Shown here: positions 9,150 to 18,801 of the stretch, one piece after another
Numbering within the stretch: position 1 is the stretch's first letter
Layout: the number at the start of each line of letters is the position of its first letter
Assembly (NCBI GenBank): GCA_963772335.1
Contig: CAVYXF010000008.1
Location: forward strand, 62,001-126,000
Direction of reading: 5' to 3'
Source of the DNA: CAVYXF01 sp963772335
GTDB taxonomy: Bacteria > Pseudomonadota > Alphaproteobacteria > Rhizobiales > Rhodomicrobiaceae
DNA: 64,000 bases
Position numbers and translations under genes: made by a program
Notes under the pieces: model-generated
Databases searched by the model: none
Seen by the model: the letters and a program-made list of their open reading frames with translations, nothing else
Told to the model about the DNA's origin: nothing

Positions 9150-9814
9150 CGGTCTATTGAGCCGTCCAAGGTTTTCTGTTGTTCAGTACGCCACTGCAAA
9201 GCGTATGCCGCCGCGCCGTCGCGTTTCTTGCGTTTCATGCGATGGATGAGAATGGGCCGCGTCGGCTCCTCGATATCGAACTCGTCGAGGAAGTGCTCGC
9301 GAACTGCGTTGAAGGCATCCCAGATCTCGCCGCGCGCGTCATATTTCTGCTCCGCCGTTGGGCTGGCGGCGCGCGGGTCAAGTCGTTCCATGGCAATACG
9401 CATATGGTGAAGCGGTGAATAAGGGTAAAGGCCGATCAGCTCGTCCGTCTCTCCGACATTGGCATAAACAATCCGCATGTTGTCGATGCACTCGGAAAGC
9501 TGGCGCGCTGCATGAAGATAGTCCTCAAGCGTCGGGTCAGGCAGATGGCAGTAATAAATGAGCGAGGCTTTCGCTTGAACGATCTCACGCCATTGCTCCC
9601 GCAAATTCTGCAAAAAGGTCGTCCTGCGCTGATACACATAAGCCATATAGGCGGCAATTACTGTGACAATCAGCAAGGATGTATCACGGATAAACTCGTA
9701 AAGGTTAAGCGCCCACGCGATGCCCGAAAGCTTGGCCGCGAGTGCGACCAGGATCAGCGTCACAAGCCCCGCGACGACGAAGCCCAAAATGCGGTTCAGC
9801 TGCTTGCGTGTCAT
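9146..9814 (-). CDS. membrane protein of unknown function, coupled to typA
   Basis: Protein of about 222 residues with two N-terminal membrane helices (FVVAGLVTLILVALAAKLSG and LLIVTVIAAYMAYVYQ) followed by a soluble, mostly helical tail rich in aromatic and acidic residues (YSPLHHMRIAMERLDP, FNAVREHFLDEFDIEEP). I do not recognise the family. The ATG at 9814 is chosen because a GGAGGG ribosome-binding site sits seven bases upstream; the frame extends to 9847. Its stop overlaps the typA start, so both are probably one transcript. Confidence 0.72.
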   Translation of the reverse strand: MTRKQLNRILGFVVAGLVTLILVALAAKLSGIAWALNLYEFIRDTSLLIVTVIAAYMAYVYQRRTTFLQNLREQWREIVQAKASLIYYCHLPDPTLEDYLHAARQLSECIDNMRIVYANVGETDELIGLYPYSPLHHMRIAMERLDPRAASPTAEQKYDARGEIWDAFNAVREHFLDEFDIEEPTRPILIHRMKRKKRDGAAAYALQWRTEQQKTLDGSIDR

Positions 9815-10283
9815 CGCCTGTCCCTCCGTCGCGCCCCGAAACGTCACCCGGGAGGGCGTTTACGGCAGGGAAGGGCTGACGCACAAGCTTTTTTGCTGGG
9901 GTCTGACGAAAACGGCGCCGGGGCAGCCCGCACTGGGCGAGCCTGGGCCTAGCTCTTGTTTGCGGCGGTTTCGACGGATGCAGTGCGGCGCCTCGCGGCG
10001 GGTACGCCGCTGTTTCTGCAGCGAGATCGCCTCCCGATGCGGCTTTGCGGCAGGCCCGCGATGCGGCGGGTCTTGCCAATCGGCGTCGGCCGCCATGGCT
10101 GCAAGCCATCTCGCGGACCGCTTAGGATCTGCTTTAAGGACAGGGCAGGGTCTGCGCACCTCGCCGGCTGAAAGCGCCAAATATGTCGACGGCCACGAAA
10201 TACGTCGACGGCTAAAGGCCGACGGCTGGCAGGGGCACCCGCCCTAACGCCCAGGACTTAACCTATAGCCAGAACTGATCGCG
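9815..10283. other. intergenic region without a supported gene
   Basis: Between two minus-strand genes. No open frame here has convincing start, ribosome-binding site or similarity. A near-perfect 15-base direct repeat lies at 10179-10212. The frame around it reads DGHEIRRRLKADGW, which loosely recalls the start of HicA toxins but stops after a few codons. Confidence 0.5.
10179..10212. repeat. short direct repeat, two 15-base units
   Basis: Two units, aaatatgtcgacggc at 10179-10193 and aaatacgtcgacggc at 10198-10212, differ at one base and are spaced 19 bases start to start. A partial third unit (gccgacggc) follows. Each contains the palindrome GTCGAC. No role is apparent. Confidence 0.6.
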
Positions 10284-11279
10284 CTAGCCGCCCGAATAGC
10301 CGCCGATGATCGGCAGGATCTCGCCGGTGATATAGCTCGAGCAGACCGGCGCTGCCAGGAACACGAAGGCGGGGGCAATCTCCTCCGGCTGGGCCGCACG
10401 GCCCATCGGCGTACCGGAGCCGAAGCTCTTCACCTTATCGGCCGGGCGGTCGGCGGGATTGAGCGGCGTCCAGACGGGGCCGGGCGCAACCACGTTCACC
10501 CTGATGCCGCGCGGGATCAGATGGGTGGCGAGCGAGCGGGCGAAGCTGTGGATGCCGCCTTTGGTCATCGAATAATCGAGCAGGCTCTTCTGCCCCATGA
10601 TGCCGGTGACCGACCCGGTCATGACGATGGCGCTGCCGGGCTTCAGATGCGGAATGGCGGCGCGCGCCATGTAAAAATAACCGTAGAGGTTGGTTTTGAG
10701 CGTGCGGTCGAAATGCTCGTCGGTCAGCTCCAGGATGTCGTTCACATGCTCCTGGAACGCGGCATTGTTGACGAGAATATCCAGCTTCCCCAGCTCGGAA
10801 ATGGTCTTGTCGACCGCGGCTTGGCAGAATTTTGAGTCCGCCACATCGCCGGGGATGAGAATGCAGCGGCGCCCCTCTTTCTCGACGGCGCGCTTGGTGT
10901 CCTCGGCATCCCCATGCTCGCTGAGATAGACGATGGCGATGTCGGCGCCTTCGCGGGCATAGAGTACGGCGACGGAACGGCCAATGCCGGAATCCCCGCC
11001 GGTAATCAGCGCAACCTTTCGGGCCAGTTTCTCCGAACCCTTATAGTCCGGAGCTTCGTACATCGGCTTGAGGCTGAGATCCTCTTCGCTGCCGGGCTTT
11101 TCCAGATGCTCGGCCGGAAATTTTGAAGGGTAATGCCGCTGGCCGGCCTGCATGGCCTCATCCGCTTCTTCGGGTTTGAGCTTGCTGCGGTCGATCTCCG
11201 CTTGAATGCGCCGGTACTCCTCGGCGCTCGCCTCGGCTTCCTGCTTGCCCGTTTTCAGAGTTCGATCCGTGTCGCTCAT
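10284..11279 (-). CDS. short-chain dehydrogenase/reductase (YghA-like)
   Basis: NAD(P)-dependent oxidoreductase of the classical SDR fold, of about 331 residues. It has an N-terminal extension of about 85 charged residues, then the Rossmann motif TGGDSGIGRS, the structural NNAA, catalytic Ser (MTGSVTG) and YSMTKGG with catalytic Tyr and Lys. It ends in GGYSGG. This length and extension match the YghA/GsiB-linked glucose/ribitol dehydrogenase-like group; the substrate is unknown. I chose the ATG at 11279, where the protein begins MSDTDRTLK with a purine-rich site upstream. The longer frame to 11402 looks unnatural. It is divergent from the S10 peptidase gene. Confidence 0.86.
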   Translation of the reverse strand: MSDTDRTLKTGKQEAEASAEEYRRIQAEIDRSKLKPEEADEAMQAGQRHYPSKFPAEHLEKPGSEEDLSLKPMYEAPDYKGSEKLARKVALITGGDSGIGRSVAVLYAREGADIAIVYLSEHGDAEDTKRAVEKEGRRCILIPGDVADSKFCQAAVDKTISELGKLDILVNNAAFQEHVNDILELTDEHFDRTLKTNLYGYFYMARAAIPHLKPGSAIVMTGSVTGIMGQKSLLDYSMTKGGIHSFARSLATHLIPRGIRVNVVAPGPVWTPLNPADRPADKVKSFGSGTPMGRAAQPEEIAPAFVFLAAPVCSSYITGEILPIIGGYSGG

Positions 11280-11498
11280 GGGGAGGTCCTTTCCTGGCGT
11301 TTTCCGCGCGCTTACCGCTCTCGGTTGCAACGCCGGCTGCTCGCCCTTCGTTCCTTCAGCGATAAAGCCCGATGAAACGGGTTCAATCGCAAAGCGCGGC
11401 AAATCGGCACTTCGGTCCGAACACGGCTAATTAAGGTGCGCGTGACGACACCGTTCGGTAGTGTGGCGGCCCCGGCGGATCAGCGAAAAGGACGGAGA

Positions 11499-13046
11499 AT
11501 GACGCCCTTGCGAATGTCCTCGATTGCTATTGCCTGCCTGGCTTGGGTGCTGCTGCTTGGCCCCGTTTGCGCCCAGGCGCCACATCCGACCCAAGAGCAT
11601 GCCCAGAGCGCGCCAGCCAAGGAAGCCGGACCGAAGGAGGCCTCGGCCGTTGCGTTGCCCGCTGACAGCACGTCGCAACACACGGCTAAGATCGGCGCGG
11701 AGCGGATCAGCTATACCGCGACGGCCGGTTCGCTGCCGCTCTATGGCAGCAAGGGCGAGGTCTCGGCCAAGCTGTTCTATGTTGCCTATACGCGCGACGC
11801 CGCCGCTGGCGCGCGGCCGCTCACCTTCGTTTTCAACGGCGGTCCGGGCGCTGCTGCCGCATTCCTGCATCTGGGTGCGATTGGGCCGCGCGTGCTCAAT
11901 TTCAGCGCGAACGGGGCAGCCCCCGAGCAGCCGGTGCGGCTCGCCGACAATCCCGACAGCTGGCTGGCCTTCACCGATCTGGTCTTCGTTGATCCGGTCG
12001 GCACTGGCTACAGCCGTGCCACGGCCGAGGGCGAAGACGGCGAGAAGGCGTTCTACAGCGTGACGAAGGACGCCGACGCCATGGCCGACTTTGTCCGGCT
12101 TTATCTCACCCGCAACGACCGCGGGCTGGGGACGGTGTTCCTCGCGGGCGAGAGCTATGGCGGGTTCCGCGCGGTCCTTCTGGCAAACCGCCTGCTGAAA
12201 GCCGGCATTCAGGTGAAGGGCGCTATATTGATCTCGCCGGCCTTGGAGTTCGCGCTGATCCGCGGGGATGAGTATACGCTCTTGCCGCTTGCGCTTGCGC
12301 TGCCTTCGATCGCGGCCTCCAATCTGGAGCTGAAGGACGGGAACACCGCCTCCTTCGAGGGCTTGCGCGAAGTGGAGACCTTCTCCCGCAACGGCTATCT
12401 GCTGCACCTCGCCGCGGGCATCCGGCAGGATGACAGCGTGAATGCGCTACTTGAGCGTTATACCGGTCTCAGCCGTGACGTGGTCGCTCGCCACCATGGC
12501 CGGGTGTCGGCGTCACTGTTCCTGCGCGACTATCGGCAACGCAAAGACCTCTCCCTCAGTCGCTATGATGGCTCGATCGGCGCACCGCTGCCGCGGCCCG
12601 GCGACAATGACCATTTCGATCCGGTGCTGGACCGCGCCGTGACGGTGCTGACGCCCGCGATGACAGAATATGTTCACCAGGATCTCGGCTTTCGCACCGA
12701 TCTCGAATACCGGCTACTCAACCGCGAGATCAGCGGCAAGTGGGACTACGGTACGACGCCGAACCGGCAGGGTTTCGTTGATTCGCTTGACGAGCTGCAG
12801 GAGGCCCGCACCCACAATCCGGCGCTGAAGATCATGATTGCGAATGGCTATACCGATCTGGTTACGCCTTATGGCGTCTCGCAATTCCTGGTGGATCAGC
12901 TCCGCCCTATCGCCGGGGCTGCAGCAATTGCGCTGCGGGTCTATCGCGGCGGGCACATGATGTATTTCCGCGGCGCCTCCCGGCATCAGCTTACGGACGA
13001 TGCACAGGCGCTCTACCGCTCGGCGGCCGAGCCGGCGAGCAATTAG
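11499..13046 (+). CDS. secreted S10-family serine carboxypeptidase
   Basis: Exported peptidase of about 515 residues that would remove C-terminal residues from peptides in the periplasm. It has a signal peptide (SSIAIACLAWVLLLGPVCA), the oxyanion-hole segment FNGGPGAAAAFLHL, the nucleophile motif GESYGG, a catalytic Asp in NGYTDLVTP and a catalytic His in GGHMMY. All triad residues of family S10 are present. The ATG at 11499 is chosen because it gives an intact signal peptide and has GGAGA just upstream. Confidence 0.88.
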   Translation: MTPLRMSSIAIACLAWVLLLGPVCAQAPHPTQEHAQSAPAKEAGPKEASAVALPADSTSQHTAKIGAERISYTATAGSLPLYGSKGEVSAKLFYVAYTRDAAAGARPLTFVFNGGPGAAAAFLHLGAIGPRVLNFSANGAAPEQPVRLADNPDSWLAFTDLVFVDPVGTGYSRATAEGEDGEKAFYSVTKDADAMADFVRLYLTRNDRGLGTVFLAGESYGGFRAVLLANRLLKAGIQVKGAILISPALEFALIRGDEYTLLPLALALPSIAASNLELKDGNTASFEGLREVETFSRNGYLLHLAAGIRQDDSVNALLERYTGLSRDVVARHHGRVSASLFLRDYRQRKDLSLSRYDGSIGAPLPRPGDNDHFDPVLDRAVTVLTPAMTEYVHQDLGFRTDLEYRLLNREISGKWDYGTTPNRQGFVDSLDELQEARTHNPALKIMIANGYTDLVTPYGVSQFLVDQLRPIAGAAAIALRVYRGGHMMYFRGASRHQLTDDAQALYRSAAEPASN

Positions 13047-13144
13047 GGCGGTTGCTTTGTGCGCGTCATTGCAAAGGCGAAATCGATTGACAAATAGCCG
13101 GCCATGGCTTGCAAGTTGGTTGCACACAGAACGAATCACGACCC

Positions 13145-13756
13145 ATGGCCATCACGCTGCACAGAGGCGATCTCCCTTCCGGGCTGGTTTTCGGCGACAT
13201 CGTCGCGCTTGACACCGAAACCATGGGGCTCGATCCTCAGCGCGACCGGCTGTGCCTCGTGCAGCTTTCGCGCGGCGACAGCGACGCGCATCTGGTTCAA
13301 TTTGAGCCGGGACGATACGAGGCGCCCAATCTGCGGCGCCTTCTGGCGGACCCATCGATCCTGAAGCTGTTCCATTACGGGCGCTTCGATATCGCCATGC
13401 TCTATAAGCATTTCGGCGTGCTCTCGGAGCCGGTGTGGTGCACCAAGATCGCTTCCAAACTGACGCGCACCTATACCGACCGGCACGGGCTGCGTGACCT
13501 GTGCCGCGAGTTGCTCGGTGTCGAGATCTCGAAGCAGCAGCAATCCTCCGACTGGGGTGCGCCTCACCTGACCGAGGAGCAGCTCGCTTATGCTGCTTCC
13601 GACGTGCTGCATCTGCACCGGCTGAAAGAGATCCTGGAAGGGCTGATCGACCGGGAAGGCCGGCGCGACATTGCGGAGGCCTGCTTCCGCTTTCTGCCGA
13701 CACGGGCGCGGCTGGATCTTCTCGGCTGGGCAGCGGAGGAGATTTTCGCCCACTAG
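13145..13756 (+). CDS. RNase D-like 3'-5' exonuclease without HRDC domains
   Basis: DEDD-type exoribonuclease of about 203 residues that trims structured RNA. It has the Exo I motif VALDTETMGLDP, Exo II FHYGRFDIAML and Exo III YAASDVLHLHRL, carrying the catalytic acidic residues and Tyr. Full-length E. coli RNase D is about 375 residues; the two HRDC RNA-binding domains are missing here, as in many alphaproteobacterial homologues. The start is the ATG at 13145; the frame extends to 13109. It lies directly before the lpt cluster, an arrangement common in Hyphomicrobiales. Confidence 0.9.
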   Translation: MAITLHRGDLPSGLVFGDIVALDTETMGLDPQRDRLCLVQLSRGDSDAHLVQFEPGRYEAPNLRRLLADPSILKLFHYGRFDIAMLYKHFGVLSEPVWCTKIASKLTRTYTDRHGLRDLCRELLGVEISKQQQSSDWGAPHLTEEQLAYAASDVLHLHRLKEILEGLIDREGRRDIAEACFRFLPTRARLDLLGWAAEEIFAH

Positions 13757-13958
13757 CGATTTAAGATTCTCGTGTGGCTTCAGGATCTGAAGTTCGCATC
13801 AGAGAGTGCTGCAATGATGGTGCGAGCTCTAGATCCGCCACACTAGGTGTTGCCTGGCCTTAATTTCGAGCTATCCATAGTCTCGCCTGCGTGCACGACG
13901 GAAATTGCCCTTAGCGACGTATCCTGTAAGCTGCAGGCGAGGGACCGAAGCGAAATTT

Positions 13959-14645
13959 ATGGCGACAACATTACCCGTCCGTCCTGCGCAGCTGCGGTTT
14001 GGCGGCATCATCACCGCGCCGGACCGCACGCGCGCCTTTCGTGCCGCGCGCCGGCACAGCACGCTGGTGCGGCTGTTGAAGCTGCTGCTGCCGCTTGGCG
14101 CGCTCGGGGTGGTGGCGCTTTACGTGCTGCCCTCGCAGCTCACCGTTAAGACCAAGGGCGGCGAGGCCTCGGTGCAGGCGATTGATATCAGCTCGGGTGG
14201 CATCCGGATGGTCAATCCGCGGATCAAGGGCGTCCATGAGAAATACGGCGTCTACGACATCCGCGCCGACAGCTCCGTGCAGCACGTCAAAGAGCCGGAG
14301 CTGATGAACTTCGAGATCATCAATGCCGAAATTGTGTCTCCGAAGGGCGAGAAGACGGTGTTGACGGCGCCATCTGGAATCTACCATTCCAAGAAGGAGG
14401 AAATGACATTCGACAACGGCGTCACAATCGGCGGCGAGGCCGGAATAGCGGGCAAGCTGAAAACCGCGACGGCCTACATGAAGGAAAACCGGCTGATCTC
14501 GAAGGACCCGGTGCAGCTCGCCTATCACGGCCATACGATCGCCTCGGACAGCGTAGAGGTATGGACGAGCGAGAACAGGGCGATCTTCACGGGGAATGTC
14601 CGGGTCCATCTGGAGCGCGCCCAGACTGAGGGGAAGCAGCAATGA
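13959..14645 (+). CDS. lptC: LPS export ABC transporter periplasmic protein LptC
   Basis: Bitopic inner-membrane protein that passes lipopolysaccharide from LptBFG to LptA. The 228-residue sequence has an N-terminal cytoplasmic segment, one membrane helix (LLKLLLPLGALGVVALYVLP), and a periplasmic beta-jellyroll (IDISSGGIRMVNPRIKGV, then repeated strands ending WTSENRAIFTGNVRVHLE). The ATG at 13959 is preferred over the frame start at 13905. Its stop overlaps the lptA start by four bases. Confidence 0.9.
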   Translation: MATTLPVRPAQLRFGGIITAPDRTRAFRAARRHSTLVRLLKLLLPLGALGVVALYVLPSQLTVKTKGGEASVQAIDISSGGIRMVNPRIKGVHEKYGVYDIRADSSVQHVKEPELMNFEIINAEIVSPKGEKTVLTAPSGIYHSKKEEMTFDNGVTIGGEAGIAGKLKTATAYMKENRLISKDPVQLAYHGHTIASDSVEVWTSENRAIFTGNVRVHLERAQTEGKQQ

Positions 14646-15340
14646 ACACACGGGCGCGGGCGACTTGCCCTCCGGCCTTGCACGGGAGCCTCAAGGGCCT
14701 CGCCGTTCTCGGCATCGGCATTGCCGCGCTTTATGTCTGGCCGGCGAGTGTTGCGGCCCAGGCGCCTGGCACGGGGTTCGCCACGGCCTATTCCGCCAAT
14801 GCCGGCAAGCCGGTGGACATCGAGGCCGACGTTCTCGAGGTTGACGACAAGAAGAAGACGGCGGTGTTCAAGGGCAATGTGTCCGCCACCCAAGGCGATG
14901 TGAACCTGAAGTCCAAGGAAATCTACGTCACCTACACATCGAGCGGCAACAAGACGGCTGGCACCACCAACAGCGATGCCGCCCCGATCGGCGGGGGTAA
15001 CGGTGAGATTACGCGGATCGATGCCAAAGGCGATGTGTTCGTCACCACCAAGCCCAAGGAGGAGACGCAAAAGCCGCAGCAGGCCAAGAGCGACTGGGCG
15101 ATTTTCGATGTGAAAAAGCAGCAAATCACGCTGGGCGGTGATGTGGTGCTGTCGCAGGGCGAAAACATTATACGCGGCAGCAGGCTGGTCGTCGATCTGA
15201 CCACCGGGCTTAGCCGGTTCGAGAACTCCGGCGATGTCGGCGGCACCGGCCATCGCATGCGCGCCATCCTCACGCCGCCTCCGCAGAAGGACAAGGACAA
15301 AGAAAAAGACAAAGACAAGAACAAGGAGACCACCAACTAG
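14642..15340 (+). CDS. lptA: LPS transport periplasmic protein LptA
   Basis: Periplasmic bridge protein carrying lipopolysaccharide to the outer membrane, 232 residues. A signal peptide (VLGIGIAALYVWPASVAAQA) precedes an OstA-like domain with IEADVLEVDDKKKTAVFKG, SKEIYVTY, ITRIDAKGDVFVTT and IIRGSRLVVDLTTG. The tail is a run of Lys, Asp and Glu. It is coupled to lptC by ATGA overlap. A seven-pair GC hairpin follows at 15349-15370 without a T tract. Confidence 0.92.
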   Translation: MNTRARATCPPALHGSLKGLAVLGIGIAALYVWPASVAAQAPGTGFATAYSANAGKPVDIEADVLEVDDKKKTAVFKGNVSATQGDVNLKSKEIYVTYTSSGNKTAGTTNSDAAPIGGGNGEITRIDAKGDVFVTTKPKEETQKPQQAKSDWAIFDVKKQQITLGGDVVLSQGENIIRGSRLVVDLTTGLSRFENSGDVGGTGHRMRAILTPPPQKDKDKEKDKDKNKETTN

Positions 15341-15504
15341 GGCAGGTGAGGCACGCACCTCGCCGTGCCTGGCAGAGGGGACGCGCTCCGCTCGAGATCG
15401 CGTGCTCCTGCTTCTCCCTGCGGCGACTTTGAGGTTAACCTTTCATGCCATTGGCTCTATCTTGCTAGCAAATGGCATGCCAAGACTTTGGGCAACGGCA
15501 TTGA

Positions 15505-16353
15505 ATGGGGACCATGGATAGGGGAAATTCGCAAGCACGCATGAGAGCCGAAAGTTCGGCTGTCTCGCCCGTGCGACCCGCCCAGGAGATGCTGCCTCAG
15601 GCGCCGCGCCGCCGGCCCATGCCGGCGGCTGAGCACCTGCTCTCCGCCCATGGCATTACGAAAAGCTTCGGCAAGCGCCAAGTGGTGAAGGGCGTCTCTC
15701 TGGCGGTCGGCAAGGGCGAATCCGTCGGGCTACTCGGGCCGAACGGCGCCGGCAAGACCACGGTCTTTTACATGATCACCGGCCTGATCAAGCCGGACCA
15801 GGGCCAGGTGGTCATCGAAAACCGCGATATCACCCGCCTGCCGATGTACCAGCGGGCGCGGCTCGGCATCGGCTATCTGCCGCAGGAAGCCTCGATTTTC
15901 CGTGGCCTTACCGTGGAGCAGAACATCCGGGCGGTGCTCGAGGTGACGGAGCGCAGCCGAAAGGAGCGCGAGCGCCAGCTTGATGCGCTGCTCGACGAAT
16001 TTCGCATAGCACGTCTGCGTAAATCGCCGTCCATCGCGCTCTCCGGCGGCGAGCGGCGCCGGCTCGAGATCGCGCGGGCTCTCGCTTCCCGCCCCTCCTA
16101 CATCCTCCTGGATGAGCCTTTTGCCGGCATCGATCCCATCGCGATCGGCGATATCCGGGCCTTGGTCCGCCATCTCACTCAGCGCGGCATCGGCGTGCTG
16201 ATCACCGATCACAATGTCCGCGAGACACTGGAACTCATTGACCGGGCCTACATCATCTATGATGGTAGGGTATTAACCGAAGGAACCCCGGCGGAGATCG
16301 TCGCCAACGAGGAGGTACGGCGTGTCTACCTCGGCGATATGTTCTCGCGTTGA
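15505..16353 (+). CDS. lptB: LPS export ABC transporter ATP-binding protein LptB
   Basis: Cytoplasmic ATPase driving lipopolysaccharide extraction by LptFG. It has Walker A GPNGAGKTT, signature LSGGERRRLEIARAL, Walker B ILLDEPFAGIDP, and the LptB-typical end GTPAEIVANEEVRRVYLG. At 282 residues it has about 35 extra N-terminal residues compared with the usual form of about 240-260. Starts at 15505, 15514 and 15541 are all possible. It lies directly before rpoN, a conserved pairing in proteobacteria. Confidence 0.95.
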   Translation: MGTMDRGNSQARMRAESSAVSPVRPAQEMLPQAPRRRPMPAAEHLLSAHGITKSFGKRQVVKGVSLAVGKGESVGLLGPNGAGKTTVFYMITGLIKPDQGQVVIENRDITRLPMYQRARLGIGYLPQEASIFRGLTVEQNIRAVLEVTERSRKERERQLDALLDEFRIARLRKSPSIALSGGERRRLEIARALASRPSYILLDEPFAGIDPIAIGDIRALVRHLTQRGIGVLITDHNVRETLELIDRAYIIYDGRVLTEGTPAEIVANEEVRRVYLGDMFSR

Positions 16354-16388
16354 GATTGTCGTGGTGTGGAGTTGGATAGTTAGAGGCG

Positions 16389-17945
16389 ATGGTGCTCTCG
16401 ACAAAGCTCGAGCTTAGACAGACACAGACCCTCGTCATAACGCCGCAATTGCAGCAGGCAATCCGGCTTCTCCAACTTTCCAATCTCGAGCTGCAGGCCT
16501 TTCTTGAGCGCGAAATCGAGCAGAATCCCTTCGTCGAATGGGATGAGACCCCGGGCGAGGATGGCGAACGTTCCAACGGCGAGGCCGCGCAGGAACAGCA
16601 ATCTCCCGCGGAAACGCTTGAAAACGGCGCGGGAGGCGCGGAGAGTTTTGCCGACGCTGGCGAGAGCGCGCCGACCCGCCCGCTCGATGATCATGACGGC
16701 GAGCCATTCGAGAACGGCTTCGACCTGGCATCTGGCGCCTTTGAGGGGCTGTCAATGCGCAGTGCCTCCGGAGCCGCGACGAATGGCAGCGAAGGCTGGA
16801 TGGAGGATTATGTCGCGCACGAAACCAGCCTGCGCGATCACCTGCGCGAGCAGCTTGGGCTAGCCATCTCCGACCCTGCGCGCTGGCTGATCGGCGAATA
16901 CATCATCGATCAGATCGACGATGCCGGCTATTTCACCGGCTCGACCGAAGAGGTTGCCGAGCGGCTGGCATCACCTCTCGATTGGGTGGAGGAAACGCTT
17001 GCTCTGCTGCAGCGCTTCGACCCTGCCGGAATTGGCGCTCGCGACCTGGCGGAGTGCCTGGGACTGCAGCTCAAGGAGCAGAACCGCTACGATCCGGCGA
17101 TGGCTAAGCTGCTTGCCCATTTGCACCTGCTCGCCGCGCATGATTTTGCCCGGCTGCGCCGCGTCTGCGAGGTGGATCAGGACGATCTGGCGGATATGGT
17201 CGCGGAGATTCGCGCCCTCGACCCGAAGCCCGGGCTGCGGTTCGGCATATCGCGGGTCGAAGCGATCGTCCCCGACATTTTGATCTCCGCCAATCCCCAT
17301 GGCGGCTGGATCGTTCAGCTCAATCCGGAGACCCTGCCGCGCATTTCAGTGAACCAGAAATTCTATGCGAGCGCGCGCCGGGGCGCCAAATCCGAGCAGG
17401 ACCGGGTCTATCTGCAGGGATGCCTGAGCACGGCCAACTGGCTGGCGCGGAGCCTCGATCAGCGCAGACGCACAATGCTGAAAGTCGCGCGCGAGATCGT
17501 GAAGCAGCAGGCGGCGTTCTTTCAGCAGGGCGTGCGCGGGCTCAGACCGCTCTCCCTGCGCGATATCGCCGACAAGATCGCCATGCATGAATCGACCGTG
17601 AGCCGGGTCACATCGAACAAATACATGCAGACGCCGCGCGGCACTTTCGAGCTGAAATATTTCTTCACCTCGGCGATCAGCTCCGCCTCACCAGGGGAGT
17701 CGCATTCTTCGGAGGCCGTAAAGCACCGGATCAAGCAGCTGATCGATGCCGAATCACCAAGGCGCGTGCTCTCGGACGACAAAATCGTCGACGTGCTGCG
17801 CGATGAGGGTATCGAGATTGCGCGGCGAACCGTGGCCAAATACCGCGACATCATGCGTATCCCATCCTCCGTCCACCGGCGCAGGAAGAAGAGCGCCTTA
17901 CCTCCTCCGACGCCTCGATGGCAGGGTCAGCTCAGCGCGGAATAA
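16389..17945 (+). CDS. rpoN: RNA polymerase sigma-54 factor
   Basis: Alternative sigma factor directing enhancer-dependent transcription of nitrogen and other genes, 518 residues. Region I is the Gln- and Leu-rich start (LELRQTQTLVITPQLQQAIR). An acidic region II (residues about 50-115) follows. Region III carries the core-binding and helix-turn-helix segments (LRDIADKIAMHESTVSRVTS) and the RpoN box ARRTVAKYRD near the C-terminus. Length and order are normal. It is followed by hpf and ptsN, as in most proteobacteria. Confidence 0.97.
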   Translation: MVLSTKLELRQTQTLVITPQLQQAIRLLQLSNLELQAFLEREIEQNPFVEWDETPGEDGERSNGEAAQEQQSPAETLENGAGGAESFADAGESAPTRPLDDHDGEPFENGFDLASGAFEGLSMRSASGAATNGSEGWMEDYVAHETSLRDHLREQLGLAISDPARWLIGEYIIDQIDDAGYFTGSTEEVAERLASPLDWVEETLALLQRFDPAGIGARDLAECLGLQLKEQNRYDPAMAKLLAHLHLLAAHDFARLRRVCEVDQDDLADMVAEIRALDPKPGLRFGISRVEAIVPDILISANPHGGWIVQLNPETLPRISVNQKFYASARRGAKSEQDRVYLQGCLSTANWLARSLDQRRRTMLKVAREIVKQQAAFFQQGVRGLRPLSLRDIADKIAMHESTVSRVTSNKYMQTPRGTFELKYFFTSAISSASPGESHSSEAVKHRIKQLIDAESPRRVLSDDKIVDVLRDEGIEIARRTVAKYRDIMRIPSSVHRRRKKSALPPPTPRWQGQLSAE

Positions 17946-18153
17946 TCTTCGGTTGCGCTTGGTTTATTCTTCCCTCTTTGCCCAACTCGTATCACAATGG
18001 AGGAGCTATTTGACAAAGGAGGGGGTCTGGAATACGGTCGCGCCGGCTTGAGGGTGGCGAGGGAAGATACTGGCTCTGAGAACAGGGTCAGAGGTTAATA
18101 GGCGTTCTACGCAAGCGTACTCATAGCTGCTAATCTCCCTTAAAAAGCTAAAA

Positions 18154-18750
18154 ATGACCATTCAAATAACTGGAAAAAACCTAGACCTTGGGTCTTCTTT
18201 GCGCGGTTACGTCACCGACCGACTTGAAAAAGCTTTCGACAAATACGGGACAGATGGTCTTGCCGGCCATATCTTCGTCGAAAAGGAGCACGGGCAGTTC
18301 ATGACCCAGTGTTCTGTGCATCTGCGCTCCGGCTTGTCGCTGCAGTCGCAGGGGCGCGCTGGTGAGGCTTATGCCAGCGTCGACGAGGCGATGGACCGTC
18401 TCGAGAAGCGTCTGCGCCGCTATAAGCGCCGGCTGAAGAATCACCACAGCGCGACACGCAGCGATGAGGCCGATCTCACGGCGATCGACTACACGATCCG
18501 CCAGAGCGAGGACAACGAGGCGGAGGATGCCGAGCTGGCCCCCGCGATCGTTGCCGAAACGCAAATGGCGATACGGGAGCTATCCGTCGGCGACGCCGTG
18601 ATGGAAATGGACCTGGCGGAAAAGGTTTTTCTTATCTTCAAGAATGCCAGCACCGGACGCGTAAATGTCGTATATCGTCGTCGAGACGGGAATATCGGGT
18701 GGATCGATCCGGACGGGCTCCCGGCGCAGCAAAAGGAACGGCGCAGCTAG
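18154..18750 (+). CDS. hpf: ribosome hibernation-promoting factor, long form
   Basis: Binds stationary-phase ribosomes and joins them into inactive 100S dimers. The 198-residue protein has the N-terminal S30AE domain (MTIQITGKNLDLGSSLRGYV) and the C-terminal dimerisation domain (EMDLAEKVFLIFKNASTG, VVYRRRDGNIGWIDP), which marks the long form. It sits between rpoN and ptsN, its usual place. The 208-base gap after rpoN suggests it may have its own promoter, but none was clear. Confidence 0.95.
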   Translation: MTIQITGKNLDLGSSLRGYVTDRLEKAFDKYGTDGLAGHIFVEKEHGQFMTQCSVHLRSGLSLQSQGRAGEAYASVDEAMDRLEKRLRRYKRRLKNHHSATRSDEADLTAIDYTIRQSEDNEAEDAELAPAIVAETQMAIRELSVGDAVMEMDLAEKVFLIFKNASTGRVNVVYRRRDGNIGWIDPDGLPAQQKERRS

Positions 18751-18801
18751 CCGGGCGCAGACTGCGCAGCTTCGGGGGTGAGCGAGCGTGTGGGAAAGAC
18801 T

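Noticed and set aside
7212..9410. 732-codon open frame antisense to typA
   Set aside because: It mirrors the GC-rich typA gene in codon-position shadow; typA is a clear intact family member on the other strand.
10170..10247. HicA-like toxin start (DGHEIRRRLKADGW)
   Set aside because: The frame ends after a few codons and the conserved His-containing part is missing; too short to call.
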